NCBI RefSeq assembly: GCF_022458985.1 | Contig: NC_061789.1 | Location: forward strand, 20,874,357 to 20,938,356 | Length of the DNA: 64,000 nt | Source: Mugil cephalus | Lineage: Eukaryota > Chordata > Actinopteri > Mugiliformes > Mugilidae | Direction of reading: 5' to 3' | Part shown: positions 11,401 through 26,400 of the stretch, piece by piece | How the letters are laid out: each line of letters starts with the position of its first letter | Numbering within the stretch: position 1 is the first letter of the stretch | The notes under the pieces: model-generated | Databases searched by the model: none | What the model was told of the DNA's origin: nothing | What the model saw: the letters and a program-made list of their open reading frames with translations, nothing else | Made by a program: the position numbers and the translations under genes

Positions 11401-14400
11401 CATCCACACAAATGTCAGGTCAAACGTTTCTTCTGTCAGTGGATTTAATGTTTTAATTTATCAGTGCATATGTGGTCTGTATTACATCAGACTACAAACA
11501 AACTGATCAGAACAATGACCACTTGAACAAACATTAACGTGATAATTTGTAATAGGGTTTTAGGCCACATTTGAGCAAAAATTCTTTGAGGTGTAGATCT
11601 ACTGTTTTTAGTTTGCTCCTTCTACAAAAATGAAGAGAGCAGGACTTCTAATCTGTTATAATGTGGGTATAGCTCAGGCTATCAAAAGTGAGTCAAACAC
11701 TGCCAGTGGAAAGACAGTGGGTATGTCCAAAATGTTTGAAACATAGCAGTTTATCAGCAGTTTTTACTTAGCATGATAGTTCATTTTCTCTGCAACTCCC
11801 TTTTACTCCTACAGATGACCTCATGACGGAGACGTGCATAAACAATAGGGGTGGGAGAGGAAGCTCTCTTTCCTTTGCACAGTGAGCCCACCCTGTGCAG
11901 CCTTCCACTTGAAATTCCTGACTTCAGGAGTCAGTAAAAGATGAAGGGAGTAAGATGAAGGTGCTCCGCCTCTTTTATGTTGGGGCACCTGGAACTGCCG
12001 GGGACAAATATGCAGCCGGTCCACAAGGTCAAGTCTCTAAATACTTTCCCTAATAAGTCAGAGGAAGTAAATGAGCTTTAGGGAGGAATAAGTGCTGTTG
12101 ACCTCATTCCAGATGTTGGTAACACGGGACCAGGTTGGGGCTTAAGGGGCAGGGCTGTGTGTCATTTGAATGGAAACCTGTTGCATGAAGTGAAGCCATA
12201 AATGGCCCTTTTCAGATGCTGCCAGCTTGTCATCACGTGTGCTGGCAGTGTGCTTCACTCTTAGTTACATGGTTTCTGTACACATTCTTACTCTTCGTTA
12301 TCATCTGCTTCAGTCAGGGTTCTGTTAATGTCTTTCAGCTGTAAGTCTGGATTTAAAATACCACTAAAGCACAGAGAAAGAATATATACCTAATCTGGCA
12401 TAGAAACTTTTTTTCATTACTGATTGTTGAATTTACTGAATTGATCCAATTATTGTTTTGGCAGTAAAGCAGTGAAACCGCCGTTTGCCCAAATGTTTGC
12501 TTTTAGTTACCTTTCTTTAGCTGGCGGGCACCCTCCTGTAGATCAGCCTCCAGCTCAGCCAGCTCCATACCCTGTGGAGTGTTGGGCGGCGTGAGCAAGC
12601 AGGACGGGTCAAGTGCCATGCTCTTGTGGTAGCCCATGTCGGCCTGTCCTGGGAGTGTGTTTTGCAGCTCCAGGCTCTTCAACTTCTGGGTCAGGACTGC
12701 CTCGCAGTTGCTAAGGTTACCATGAGATTCTCGGGTCTGAGCTGACTCTGTGGGAGAGGTCCGGTCCAGGTCTGCCTCAGGGCGGGGGCAGATGGCCGGG
12801 TCAGAGACCCCCGGATGGGCTGGATCCTGGAGTACTCTGACGGAGGATGAGGTCACAGACTGGTCGTCTGTGGTAGTTCCACTGAGAGCCTGAGTTTTAG
12901 TGACATAAATTTAATCAGTAGCAGACAGAGAAACATCAAAGTGTGTCATTTCCTGCTTGCCACTGGCTTTTAGTTATGTTGTTGAGATATGAGGTCACAG
13001 TGCTCGTTACCTGTTCCTCCACACTGTGTTCAGCTTGGGTTTCACTGCGGGTGAGCCTGCGAATGAATTCCTGTAGATGGCTGAGCTGTTCAAACAGACC
13101 TGACTCCACGATGGGTTTACCAAGTTCCAGGTGAAATGTGTTGCTGGGCAGGATGAGCGGTGGGTGGCTGTCGAAGCTCTCCAGGATGTCGGCTGTATAG
13201 AAAATAAAGAGGGAAATGCCCCTTATCATCCATTACAACCAACCTGACATTAATTACAGTCTGAAATTACTGCTAATGAAAATTGATGTTCAGTTTAAGT
13301 AAAGCTGCTGTATTTGGGTTAACACCTAATTAAGTGAAATAAATAAAGTACAGGAGTGGTGCTGCTACTTCCTGATCAGTCACTCATGTGTGACCCAGGA
13401 GGGTGCAGAAAATCTGACTGAAGGAAGAGGTGAACACAGTTGAGAGTGAGGTGGTGGTTGTGCCGCTGAGAGATGTAATTGTGAACTGAAGTTGACTGAC
13501 TACTCTTGAGGAAAACCCACATTAAGCTGGATAAATTTGTTTACACAATTCTCTGTTACAGGTCATATTTAAGTGACGTCTCTCAACAATAAACTTGAGG
13601 ACCTCAGACTATATTTCTGCCAGCTGATGTTTCGGCAACATTGCATTTTCTAGAGAGCATCAGGGCAGATTCCAGCGCTCTCATTTAATATATTAGACTT
13701 GTTGCGTCCTCTGTTATTTATTATGAAGTCTTGCGCAGTCGTGCATGCCTGTTGTCAAGTTTGAACATGCAAGCTACCGCACACAATAGGTTGTTGTGAT
13801 TCCAGCTGAACAAGGAGTCTAGTTACTGCAGTTTACTGTAAACAAGGTGGCTCGGTGGAAAGGACAGCTCAGAATGCTTTGGTAAAAAGCCAATTTTAGG
13901 ATGAATCATTTACAGGTTACATGTATAGATACTGCCGACTACATACAAAACCCAAAAATGACATCTTCAAAATACTTAATATTAAATTAAAATCAGATGT
14001 GGCAAAACAAATATACAAACTATGTAATTTAAGTACCATTTTGCAGCTTTGTTAAGCTTTGTTAAGAAACTCTTAACAAGGGTCTTAGTCTGTGTTGCTT
14101 ACCCGTCCTGACGGCGTCCTCTGCATCATCCAGCGACGGCCTCCATCCGGTGGGGCAGGCCTTACCAGAGCTGTACTCCTGCAGCATGTGGTGAAGCTGT
14201 GCAGGTTTCAGAGCAGCATACTCATTCCTGAGAGAAGCCCAGGATGCCTGGACAAACACAAAACGGCAAAGAAAACACAACAATTAAAGGCGTGAAGCAA
14301 AACGCATTCTGCATCTCTTCATAATGTTAAAATGCAGGAATGTAAAAGTCCTCCCCCAATGGTTTCAGCCCTTTGGAGGGTCGTTGGGGAGAATGACAGT

Positions 14401-17400
14401 GTGGCAGAAACCAGTATTTTCTGGTGAAGCTTGTTTACATAGAAGCAACAGTCATTGGTTCTCTCTCATTCACATGCAAGTACTTTAAAGCAATTCTATG
14501 ATGTATAAACAGTTTTTCTCTCAATCTCTCCCAGGTGTTGGAACAAAGCCTCATGGGGAAATAGTTCTCAATCTGACTGTAACACTTGTGAATACAGTAG
14601 CACTTGCAGTGTCCTTCTCATCTCACTGCAGCTTTCTTTTTGTTTATTTTGTACTCCAGTGAAAGAAGAGTGCTAGATTACATTCAAGTATCACTCATTA
14701 TTATCTTTCCGCTCAGTCTCTCAGGTTGCTGGAAAATATCCTTATCAAGAAAAAGCATTATTTCCTTACTGCAGCTCTCACCCAACCGCACGTGAGAGAG
14801 ACAATATTTAATATAATGATGGTTATAAGAAGGAGCTCAAGGATAAGGAAACAGGTGAGTCACTCGCCAGTGCCAGAGAAACATTACATAGTTCATAGTT
14901 CGCTCAGTCTGTTTCCATTTGAATTGGTGGAAGTAAGACTTAGCCCAGACATGCCGGGGCCACAATAGAAACCATAAGCTAAATGTTGTCAGGTCCCTGC
15001 CCTCCTGTGCTATACACAGACACTCAGCCTAAGGTGTATTTTAAAATTGACTTTGTCGAATCTTGTAGATGTTTGTTATGTCTGACATTTTATGTTTGAT
15101 ACTTATATTATTCTAAAATACCTACCCAGATGTTGCATTCTCCAAACTGCTGGCAAAACAAGCAATGCCACATCCCTCTAGTGTAATTTACTAGTCAGCT
15201 ACTTCAGTTCTTAAAAGCCTGGAACTCCAGATGGAAAACTAAAAATCTATCAAGGGTGTGTGCTCTTTGGTAGCAGCCACAAAGTGACCTCATGCCAGGG
15301 GGAGGGATACAAAAAACCAACAGCTTCTCAGCAACCATCCACTCCCACGACCAGACGAGACAGGGCCCACAGAGGCTGTGTAACAGCAAGGCTGGTGGAG
15401 TCTGTTGTGACTGTGAGACATTCAGTCAAAGCATTCCTCATACTTAACCCGGTTCCCACTGATTCAATGAAGGAACATTTCAACTTTAAATGAGTTGTGT
15501 GAACGGATCCAGCAGTTTTAATTATAATACATTTTCTTCTCTGTCACTATTTCTCAACCAAACTGAATTCATTTACAGAACTAAGTGACTTGCCCATCAG
15601 AGTCAGCTAAGACAGTGACTGCAAGTGTGATTGGGAGTGTCTAAAATGGCTTAAAATAATGGAAAACAGTTTAGGCATGCAGTATCTAAAAGTAGTTAGC
15701 CACAGCTGAAATAACATTTAGTAAAGTGTGTGCACTGCAAAACTGACTTAAAGGTAATGTGGTTGAAAACAGTGCAAAGTAAAAGATACATGTGGGGCAT
15801 TACTAAAGTAGCTAATGTAATGGATATATGTTGTTAATTTGTAAGTCAGCACTAAATGATGGATAAGTTTAAAGTAAGTTTAAAGTAACAAATACACGTT
15901 GGATTAGCCACATCATAATGCATAGACAGCTCAAATTGCTATATAGAAGTAATGAAAAGAAAATGAAACTGTTAGGGGAGACAAAGATAATGGTTAAATA
16001 GTTGAAATAGTGACCTAAAATTAACAGACAACTGTTCAGTCACAATAAGATAACAGCTGAAATAACTCCCTGTAAAGGGTAAATAATAAGAGTAAATCCT
16101 TTTAGCTTGGTGTAATGAATAACACACAGTTAATATAGTTTATTCTTTACTGGAGTAATTATTCATGAATTAACAATTATCTTAGAGAAAGCAGGTGAAA
16201 TGAGCTAGAAGGTAAATATATGGTCCTATTAAACATGGAATGTGATAACACTTTATGATCCTTCTATAACAACACCATTTGACTTATGGTGACAAAACAG
16301 TCCTCCAGCTCATTTGATGTTGTGACAAATTACATGACTAATGTTAAAAGTCTTTTCTGGACATGAAGGTGTAAATATAAACTCCTAAGTCACCCACACT
16401 TCACTCCCAACCTTATCAATCTGCTTCTCTGTCCTTAAATAGCCTCCCTTCCATTTACAGTAATCCCTCACTGTTACATCAGACATCAACATGCTGTTTA
16501 ATAAATACTGCACATTACTCTAAACCCACATGTTTACCAAAGCTGACAAAGAATCACAGCTTTAATCTGGAAGACTTGTTTTTCATTCACACTGCATATA
16601 GTATATGAAAGTGCAAAAACATTCAGCAGGTTCAACACATTAAACACATATCCTGGTTCTAGATGTCATAAACCTGTGAATCTGTTTTTGTGTAAGCTTT
16701 GTGCTCCTTGTGTTGTTCCTGGGTCATTTCATTTGCTGGTTTCCTGTTATGACTCATGTTTAGTAACAAGCCAGGTGAGAGCTCAGCTTCCTGCTGTAAA
16801 CAAGGTCTGAATGGGTAACTAAGAGAAAAGTGTGCTTAAGGAAGGATTAAGTGTTAAGTTGGCAAGCTACCACAGCAGTGAAATGGCATAGCACATGTAG
16901 AAGTCATTGTACATAGGGACAAAGGATTGTATCCCTGAGCATACATTGGAATGAAGGCTGTAAAAGTTTGCTCCCATGTCTTTCTTTGTCTTTGCACAGT
17001 GCAATGGTATTCAAGCTAAAAGCTGAATAAATATCTGAGCTGATAATACGTTAAATATTACTCTGGTTAACAGGATACACTGAATAATTTGAAGCAATGG
17101 CATCGCACCAACTGGCACCATGATGTCATAATTGAAACATTTTAGTGTGTTTGCTTAATCTGCTCTTGCGGCTATTTCCTCATGTCTAATCACCGTGAAT
17201 GGAAGCAGGAAAGCTTAAGAGTATCTGTATTCAAGGGCACTATAACAATAAACCAATAACAAGCCTCCACAAACAACACTCTTCTCAGCTTTTATTGCTA
17301 CAGTTATTATTATTATTATTAGGCATTTAACTGTAGCAGTGGAAAGGCTGAAGTTAAGTTTAGATTTCCAAAAGACATTCTGTTTTTCACCTAAAACATA

Positions 17401-20400
17401 AACACACAAAACTAAAGCAATCATACTGACACCTTTGAGACAATGAAAACATTCAGGCTGACGTAAAAATGACTCAGCTATCGAGGCAACACCCGCCTGG
17501 AGTAAGACAAACAGGAAAGGAGAAACGGATGTCCTCTGACCTGCAGAAGGGTTTCTTTGGGTGTGGCCAGCAGATTGACTGCAGCAGAAAGTTTCTGGAA
17601 GAACTCGGAGGCCAAATCGCTCAGACCAATGCTCTGGATCCAGTCCAACAGCAGGTCCAGGTTGGCCCGGATCTGCACACCTCGGGACCACTGGTAGAAC
17701 CCAGCAACAGACCCTGAACAACCAACCAGTATTAAGTTAGAGAAATGTCGAGCATAATGTTGATGTGCAATTTCTTTCTAAAGCACTTCTATTTCCAAGC
17801 AATTAATGTTCTATTAATATTAAAACTGCAAATTTTAAAGTTTAAGGATATATAAATGCGTACATCAGCATGATAGCATCAACGCAAGACAATTAGGAGG
17901 TGTAATATTATTTCCCATTGTCACCATGTTAGTTCAGCTTTGCAGGAAATCTAACTTTACTAACACCAAACTCAAAGTGAAGACAGGGTTAATGACAACG
18001 TCATTAGTTTTGCTGGAATATCTTTGTCATGTTTAACATCAGTCGATTCATCCAATAGTGTTTGAGAAGAAAAGTAGAAGGCACGTAACAGACTAAACTT
18101 TGAATCTTATCAATTGTCAATGCTGGAAGCTGAGCTGAGATCTCACCTCTCTCCATCAGGGCGTTGAACAGGGAAGCATTGATGAAGAAGAAAAGGTAGG
18201 CACAGAGTTGCAACGAGATGTCCGGATGCACCTGGAACGCCGTGAGAAGCTTCAGCGCCTCCTTCAGCACCTCCAGGACGCCAGCGAGCCCGTCAGGTAC
18301 TCGTAGCTGACCGCTCTCTGAGAACGGGTTCCCATCCAGCAGATCAGGAAGGGCTGAATACATGCTCTGTGGAGAGAGTGGTGACACATAACATGGCTGC
18401 TGGATGTTGTACAGAGTACTGATATGGACTGTTCGAAATGGAAAATACCCTCTTATATCAAGGTACAGAGTGATAAAGCTACACAGATTTACAAAATTAC
18501 AGATTGTAATGTGTTTTTTCAGAGAAAGAAGGAGTTTTATTATGGTTTAGTATAAAGTCCTGCAGACAGTGCAGAATCTTGCTAGCTGTTTTACTCAACG
18601 TACTACACGGTCAACACTTATCACTACTGCCCCTCGTGACACAGTTCTCTCATTGTTTCATGCATTACATCAACCACTATGACTAAGATAATGACCTCAA
18701 ACTACCCAAAAGCGGCTGTGATATAGTAATAACCCTGCATGCCTGAGGCGACTAGTCAGCTGTCAGTGAAGCTCAGCAGATGTGCAGGTGATGAGTGGTT
18801 TTCATGGAGACAGAGGGTTAAGGATTTTTACAGGACTTTAAACACCTCTTGTGTGCTCAGAACTAGTTGCCCTTCCTCTTGTTCTGCTTGGTTTCCACTT
18901 CAAGTTAAAATAATAAATAGCCCGGACGAGAAGAAAAAGAGGAGAAGAAACTGTGTCTGGACATTATGAACCTTCAGTCACATTACACAGGAAATTAACA
19001 GAAAGACCTTTTTTCTCCCCACTCCCTTCCTTTCCTGTTTTGGGTGTTTCTCTCATGACAGTCAGTCTTCCTCTACAGTAGACAAAGTGTTGCACAGCTC
19101 CCTTTCTTTCCAACAGAAAATACATACCAACAAACTAGTACATGAATAGTATATAGCAGGTGATATTATAGTGTGTAGTACGCCTAAAAAGTGACTCATA
19201 AATGTCTCATAACTGCACTTAAAAATAACTCCTTCAGCTAACTAATTTCCTGTTCCTGCTGCCCTTCCCATCTTCCTTGAACATTCACTGTCCAGGGTGG
19301 TGGTGTTCCTACTGTTAAATATCCCCTAAAATTCACCCCATTTACATTTAAGGCTATACAGTACAGAGATATTCTGTCTATACGGGTTACCCCCCCACAT
19401 TGTTTCATTGTGCTGTGATGTCAGCTGGATTCAGCGTGCAACCAGACAGAGTAATTTACTACATGGAAAACTCACATAAACTCAGTCTGGGAGTGTCCTG
19501 TTAGACTGTAAAGCAACAGAATTAACTGTTGTCATCCATATGTGCCAGAGCAATGCCAGACATGTACTGCAATGAATTTTCAGACTTTGAAAAGTAGATC
19601 AAAGTCTGTCTCTAGTTTCATCTTCTGTGGTTTGCTGTGGTGAGTATATATGCTCACACTGATGTTTGCTGTTTAAGAATATATTGTCTCTTTCCATTTT
19701 GCAGTCAGGAGATACAAACTTGCAGTTTGTAAAACATAAGCTACAGTCTGTCTACAGTCTATTCAAGATGGTAAATGCTTGACAAACATTTTGTCCAGAT
19801 AATGGAGAACTCCATAGTATAGGTGTTTTCTGTGCCAATTCTCTTATACATTTGTTATCAGATCTCTTTACTTATGTCAGAAGCAAGACTGCAAGTAAAA
19901 ATTTGACACAAATAAATACATCCATTTGCAATAGCATCTTTCTCATCAGGTCAAAAGAGAAAATAAAGCCTTTCTTTCTCAGATACTGGCACTGCCTTAC
20001 AAGGCCATCTAAAATCATGTATTGCTACCATCTCTGGTGTTTTTTCAGGTCTCTCTGTCTTAGTCTTGATTTGGAAACTGACACACCCATTGGAATACGA
20101 ACTAAAGGCTATTTTCACAAAGATTTTTTGACTAATAAATCAGTTTGCCAAAAATAAAGATGGATTTATAATCTGATGTCAGTTCGTTCTGTACAACTAG
20201 CTATAGCTATATAGCTAAGGCATTTTTTATATTCCTTGTGAAGCATTTTAGAGGTTTATTTTATACTGACAGTCTAGTACAACTGTATTTTGTCTGTTTT
20301 GAATTCCTCTGTAGACCCCTTGGTCAACACCTGTTGTTTTAAAAACTCTTTCCCAATCAAAACCTCTGGTGTTGTTATTCAACAAGCCATGGTAACCTTG

Positions 20401-23400
20401 AAAGACAAGATAGCCTGTGTTTATATTCCTATCAGTGGAAAAGACACCGTGCTCACTATCTCACCAGCCTTTCCTGGCTGAGAGTTTGTGTTTCCATTCT
20501 GTTATTGTGTTTTCTGTCTGGAATATGCTCAATGAAAACAGAATCTGGTCTTCACACAGTCCAATTTCCTGCTTCACATGTGACCGACAGTCAGGTTTTA
20601 CAGGTCAGAAAGGTTGTTGTGAAAGATGTTGATGTCATCACTGTGTGTAGTTTCTATATGAATGTGTGAAAGCCAACCTTTGTTAGATAGTACACAGACT
20701 GCTGGAAAGTGAACATGATGACTTCCTCCAGGACTGTCATGGCTTCCTCACAGGCTGTCCGAGTGGATGACATCTCAGAGTCCAGAAGGCCTGACAGAAC
20801 ATACAGACAGACATCTTATTAATACACACACACACACACACACACACACTACAGGTTAGATAGCAACAGACCAAAACAATAACCACCTTCATCATCCTGT
20901 TCCTGCCTCCAGGGCAGCAGCTGAGGAACATCACGCTGGATGAAGTGTAGTAATTCGATGGAGTTGGCCATCCACAACACCAATGGCTCCAGACCTGGAA
21001 TCAGCTCTTTCATGCTGAGCAACTGAAGGTGCTCAGACTGCCCGTCACTGGAGCTCCTGATGTAAAAGCACCACATTAAACTGGTTACTACTCTGATAAC
21101 CAGTCACCTCAAAACTCTCTTCGAGCATCTGCAATTCCTAAACATCAGTCCCATTTTTGTTATTTTGTAACATACTTATTTGTATTTTTATGATAATCAC
21201 ATCGATACATCGATCAGGTATAACATCATGACCCCTTCCTAATACTGTGTAGGTCTACCTTATGTACCCAAAACAGTTGTGACTCATCAGAGAATAGACA
21301 TGGTGTCCTGTGGTGTCTGGTAACAGGATGTTGTTAGTGGGGGTCTTTGAGCAGAGGGCCCTCTGTGGATCATCCCACAGATACTTGATCAGTTTGAGAT
21401 CTAGTGAATTTGGAAGCCAGGTCAACACCTTGTGCTGTTTTTTATGCTTTTTGAGTTGCTCCTAAACTGTTTTTGTGTGTGTGACTGTGTCAGACTGCTG
21501 TTGGGGATGTCTGCTGCCATCAAGGAGTGTCATTGCTATGGGGTGGGGGTGCCTGGTCTGGTCTAGGTGGGTGCTACATTTCTAAGTAAGATTCACATGA
21601 ATGACAGATCCAACAGCAGAACACTGAATTGAGATCATTTACTTCTCCTGTCAGTGGTTTTAATGTTGTGGCTGATCAGTGTATATGTTACTGGTGTTTA
21701 TAGAAGTCTGACGTTACTTTTAGTTGCAGTTAGCAGCCATCACACATACTTGAATGTTTTCCAAATGTTTGTTTTATTCACAGGCCAGCTAAACTGGTAA
21801 TTAGTCACAATAATAACAATATCTCACAATATGTGAGATATTGACTTACAGCAGAATTATAAATCTAACTCACTGATTAACTGAAATCTGCAGATGTATT
21901 TGTAATTAAAAGGTCAGTTGCTGCCTCACTTTTTCCCATACTGTCTAAATCTAACCATCTCTATGTTTTACGTCTGAAATGCTTACCTGTTCAATCTTTA
22001 GTCATTCTGTACATAAAAAAAGGACTCTGTGTATTCTTGAGTTAGCCTGTTGGATAGAACTTCCTTTTATAGTTCTGCAAATCAGCAAAATGTTATAATG
22101 TTAAGCAACTTTCCGCTACCCTTTATGAAGGTTTTTTACTTTTCCCACAATAGCATGTCAAAATGTCTTTTTATGCATTACACTTCCTTATTCTCCAGTT
22201 TGCTCTTGTTGACACCCTCAACTCTAACTCAGACTGTAAACCCTTGGTAACTTTCCTGATCAGCAAATAAAATGTAATTTAGTCACACGGACAATAAAGC
22301 CTGTTTTGTGATTATGAGAAAACAACCAGCTGCGCCGTGGATGTGTGGGAAGTGTTGTCTTTGCACAAACAGTTTAAGGAACCTCCTTGTTTTCCTGAGG
22401 AGCATTTAGTTTTATTCAGCAATACTCAGGGTGTCAGGTGTCATATGTGGTTGCAGCAGCGGTTGGCCATTGTCACAAATTTCTGGGACATTGTGGAAAC
22501 ACTTTTGTCTACTCACGTCTCTGGCTGGATTGTTGCAAGTTCCTTTGTTTTCTCCTGAAAGGGAAGAAATATAAAAAAAGATATCTATTTCAATATCTAT
22601 TTGTAAACGTTATCAATAAACACTTGCATTTCAGGGGATTGTAGTGCTGAATGCACAGAGTACTGTGTAGAGTTTCATCCTTACCCACATAACTAGCTGG
22701 ATCTGACTGGCTATCCGGAGCAGCAACTGCCTGAAGTGTGTCAGCTCAAAGGTGGAGGCTGAATGCTGGATGCAAAGGATGAGCAGGAAAGCAGGCGTCA
22801 ACTTTGGTTCGTTCCCACTGATGTCCAGCATGTACATAATCTCCCGCAGCACTCTCTCCTCCTGATCCAGCTCATAACTCAGCGAAGCCTCTGTGCCTTC
22901 CAGGTCTCTCCAACGAGGAGGCGAAGGCCTCCTTTTTATGGCAATAGAGGAGCCACATGACAAACAAGAGGAAGACATCTTTGAATCGGAGTTTGGGCAG
23001 AGTCTGGTCATCCAAGGTGGGGTGCTGACTGTTCCTGGTGAGCTGGTGGGATCCTTAAACATGAATAAGTAGTGTTTCCCCAAGCCAATCAAATCTCCTG
23101 GATTCAGTTCTACTTCTTCTTTAAGAAGGAAACCGTTTCGGGTCACAGGAGCCCCATGGAGCGGCTTTAGCATTGTCAATGTTTTTTTGAGCTCCCCTGT
23201 GGAGGTGTGGCCGTTAGACTCCAGGCGTCTGACGCAGCAGTGCTGTGGCAACACATCAGGAGCAAACAGAAGAATGTCCACCTTTAATCTTTCCTCATCT
23301 TCTCCGTTACAATGCTCCCTGCAGCAGCCAAAGATGGTGGTGGTCCCACTCATCAAGTAGATGACAAAATCCTGCAAAAAGAAATATTCTTTTATAAAGC

Positions 23401-26400
23401 AACTATCATCTTTTAACCAATGAACGAGTGATCCATTAACTGCCTTTAAGTTGTAAGAGGAGTGTTGAATTTTCCCAGTACCCCAGGATATTTGTTTTGC
23501 ATTGATATCAGATTTTCACAACGATACAAGTCATGAAAATGTTTTAAATGAATGGTACATGTTTTGGTTAATCTTTTCACTTCCTCAAACTAAGCGCTAG
23601 TTTAGGTGATGACAGACAGCATGCAGAATGGATTGATTGTCTTGTGTAACATTTTGGACATGAACCAGCAGTGTGCGTGTCAACAGCGACAGGATCAGTT
23701 AGTGAAAATACAACCTGAACCGGCAGCGTGAGGTGAGACAAGAATGGCAAGGCTTACAAGTGAAATGTGTTGGTCACAGCCAAGTAGCCTCATCCCATTC
23801 CTAAAGATACAGGCTGTTGTAACTACACTTGTAATGTTTAAGTATTTAAGACCTGTGTGGTGTTGTCTTTATTTACTGTACAGCTGTATAGCCCTAATTT
23901 TTTTCTGTTTCTCCAGTTCATCTGTGTCAACGTAGCTGCGAATAGAAAACCTAAACATCAGCTTTTATTCCTGTTTCGTGACCTGTGATACACCCAACAT
24001 GTTCCTTTAAGTTGGCCCATTGTTGTAGAGTAAGTTTAGCCATTCCACAGCTCTGCGTATGCTACAAGTATCCTGCACAGTCAGCATTCTCCACCCGGGA
24101 GAAAAACATTGCAAGAAAGAGCTTCCTGTTCCTGGGAATGGGCTGAGCTGAAGGCATTCGCAGGTTTACAGTGAAAAATGAGCTGTGTAAACAAGTGATT
24201 CAAACTGCATCACACATCAACACGCATGATGACATCTTGGAAATAAGGTTTGGTTTAAAACCCTGATCAAGTGCATTGGTATGCTGATTACAGCACCACA
24301 GTTAAAGTGTTTATATACTCTGAGAATAGCCTCAGTGTAGTTTATCCTGTCCTGCAGTGTGTTTTTAATCAGGGTTATCTCCATGTTTTGTCAAACGTCC
24401 TGAGCAGGTTTACTTCGGATTGAATGGTGAACACTCTGTCCTTTGTGCTTTATTGGGTACATGATGACAAACAGCTCGCCCTGTTTGGAAACCTGAACAT
24501 GATCACCTGGTCCTAACACACCACTGCAGTTCTACTCATGAGCAGTGATGGGAATAATGGCATTAAAATAAACAGTGTTATTAATGGTGTTATTTTTTTC
24601 AGTAAGGGGTAATGTAACTGATTATTATTTCTATCATTACAACAGTGTTACCGTTGCTTCCAACTAAATGCGGTGTGCGGCCAAAGGAAGTCATTCTTCC
24701 TCTCATCTATGTAGCTGTCAATAAATAAAAACTGTTTCAGCAATACTTCTCTCTTCTTTTCTCTAATTATTGAGCATTTTACAATGTGTCTCTAAATGTT
24801 ACCTAGCACCACAGTGGTGAAATATTGCACAATGTTGTCCGCAAGGAGGCCAAGTAGAGCTGGCATCCCTTGATGAAAAAAAGAAGAATGATGAACCAGT
24901 CAGGTGAGGCTGCTGTCATGAAACTGTTCATCTGTGATTAGCCAGGACTGTATCAAGGGAGGCCACCCAGTCTTTGGCCTCACACCAATCAAAACCTAGT
25001 GTCGTCATGATCAAGCCACTGAATGAAATACTGCACGATTAGCAAGTTTTGCAAGATTTGGAGTATTAAGTAAAAACTATTTTACAAAACTACTTCTACA
25101 GCACAACTGTAAGCAGGCCAATGCCTGAACTAGAACTTTGTACAGAGAGGAAGAAAGGTTTTCCAACTTTTAATGTGGAGTATTACATGTGTACTAATTG
25201 GTTGCTGGTAGTGCTAAACTCCAGCCGTTATTTTGCTGGCCAATGGCTGCTGAAGTTACATTAAATAGTGATATACAAGCTGCAACATGCTCTTTTCTGT
25301 CCCCCACCCCTTAAAAACCATACGTATTACAGTTTTTGTCTTTGCTTGACTTCCTCAAAAATCCCCACCCCACTGGTGCATTATGAAGTGTGAAGGGAAG
25401 TGACTCATTGAAGCTGTCACCCGACTCAGCTCTCAAACAAGAGCTGCAAAGGTGTATTTTTAATGCAACAGTTACTTTCCCTGGTAACTAGCTACTTTTA
25501 TAGTGGAGTAATTCAGTAAATAACACCATTACGTTTTGGGTAACATACTTTTAAAGTAACATGTCCAACACTGCTGATGAGACACAAAACCAATTAAAGT
25601 TTTCTCCTCTTCTGTCCTGTTATAGCACAGTCGGCCAAAGCCAGATCCTCTCACTCCGTGATTTCCCCCTTGAAGTTCTTCACACAAGCTCTTGAATACA
25701 ACAGTCATGTAGTTGTTTCCCCCTTGTTGTCTCATATAAGCTTGTGTTAGTCTCGCTCTGTTTACACAATGCATGGAGATGTTCAAGGATGTTTTCAGGT
25801 CTCAAACAATACTAATTTTCAAGTTCACTGCCCATATTTAGAGGAACTCTTAATTTAAACATGCTATTTGTGTCATATAAGCTGATGGCTGTCTTCTGTT
25901 ACAGAAAGTTATTCCAATAGGACGACTATTAATATATTTCTCCATTATGACATATCCAAGTTTGTTGCTCCATAGTGGACTCACCATGAGACCGCATGAC
26001 ATAATAATATGGTTAAAATGACTTAGCTAGAGGGGTAGGACAATTGAGTGAACTTCACATGGGACAATGAAAAGATGCATAGCATGGTTATGGTAATCTA
26101 CTGGAAAGACTGCTTAACATATTGACCATGGACTAATTTTAGCTGTATTTTTTTTAATTTTATTGTTTTTTTGTTTTGTTTTGTTTTATTGTCAACGGTA
26201 CCATTGGGTGTCTTAATTTTGCTTTCTTTTTGATTGATTGTCTTGCTTTTTAATGTATATTTTCTGTTGGATGTTGTAAAATATTAAGATTCAACAAATA
26301 AATTCAATAAAAAGTGGTAAAAAAAGAACAGACTAAGTGTATTTTGTGGACAGCTGTCCCCACCATTGACCCGAGAACACCACAGCTCATACACTGTACA

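Noticed and set aside
12943..13134. Plus-strand frame opposite a Rasip1/Radil exon
   Set aside because: Antisense shadow of the exon at 13011-13192.
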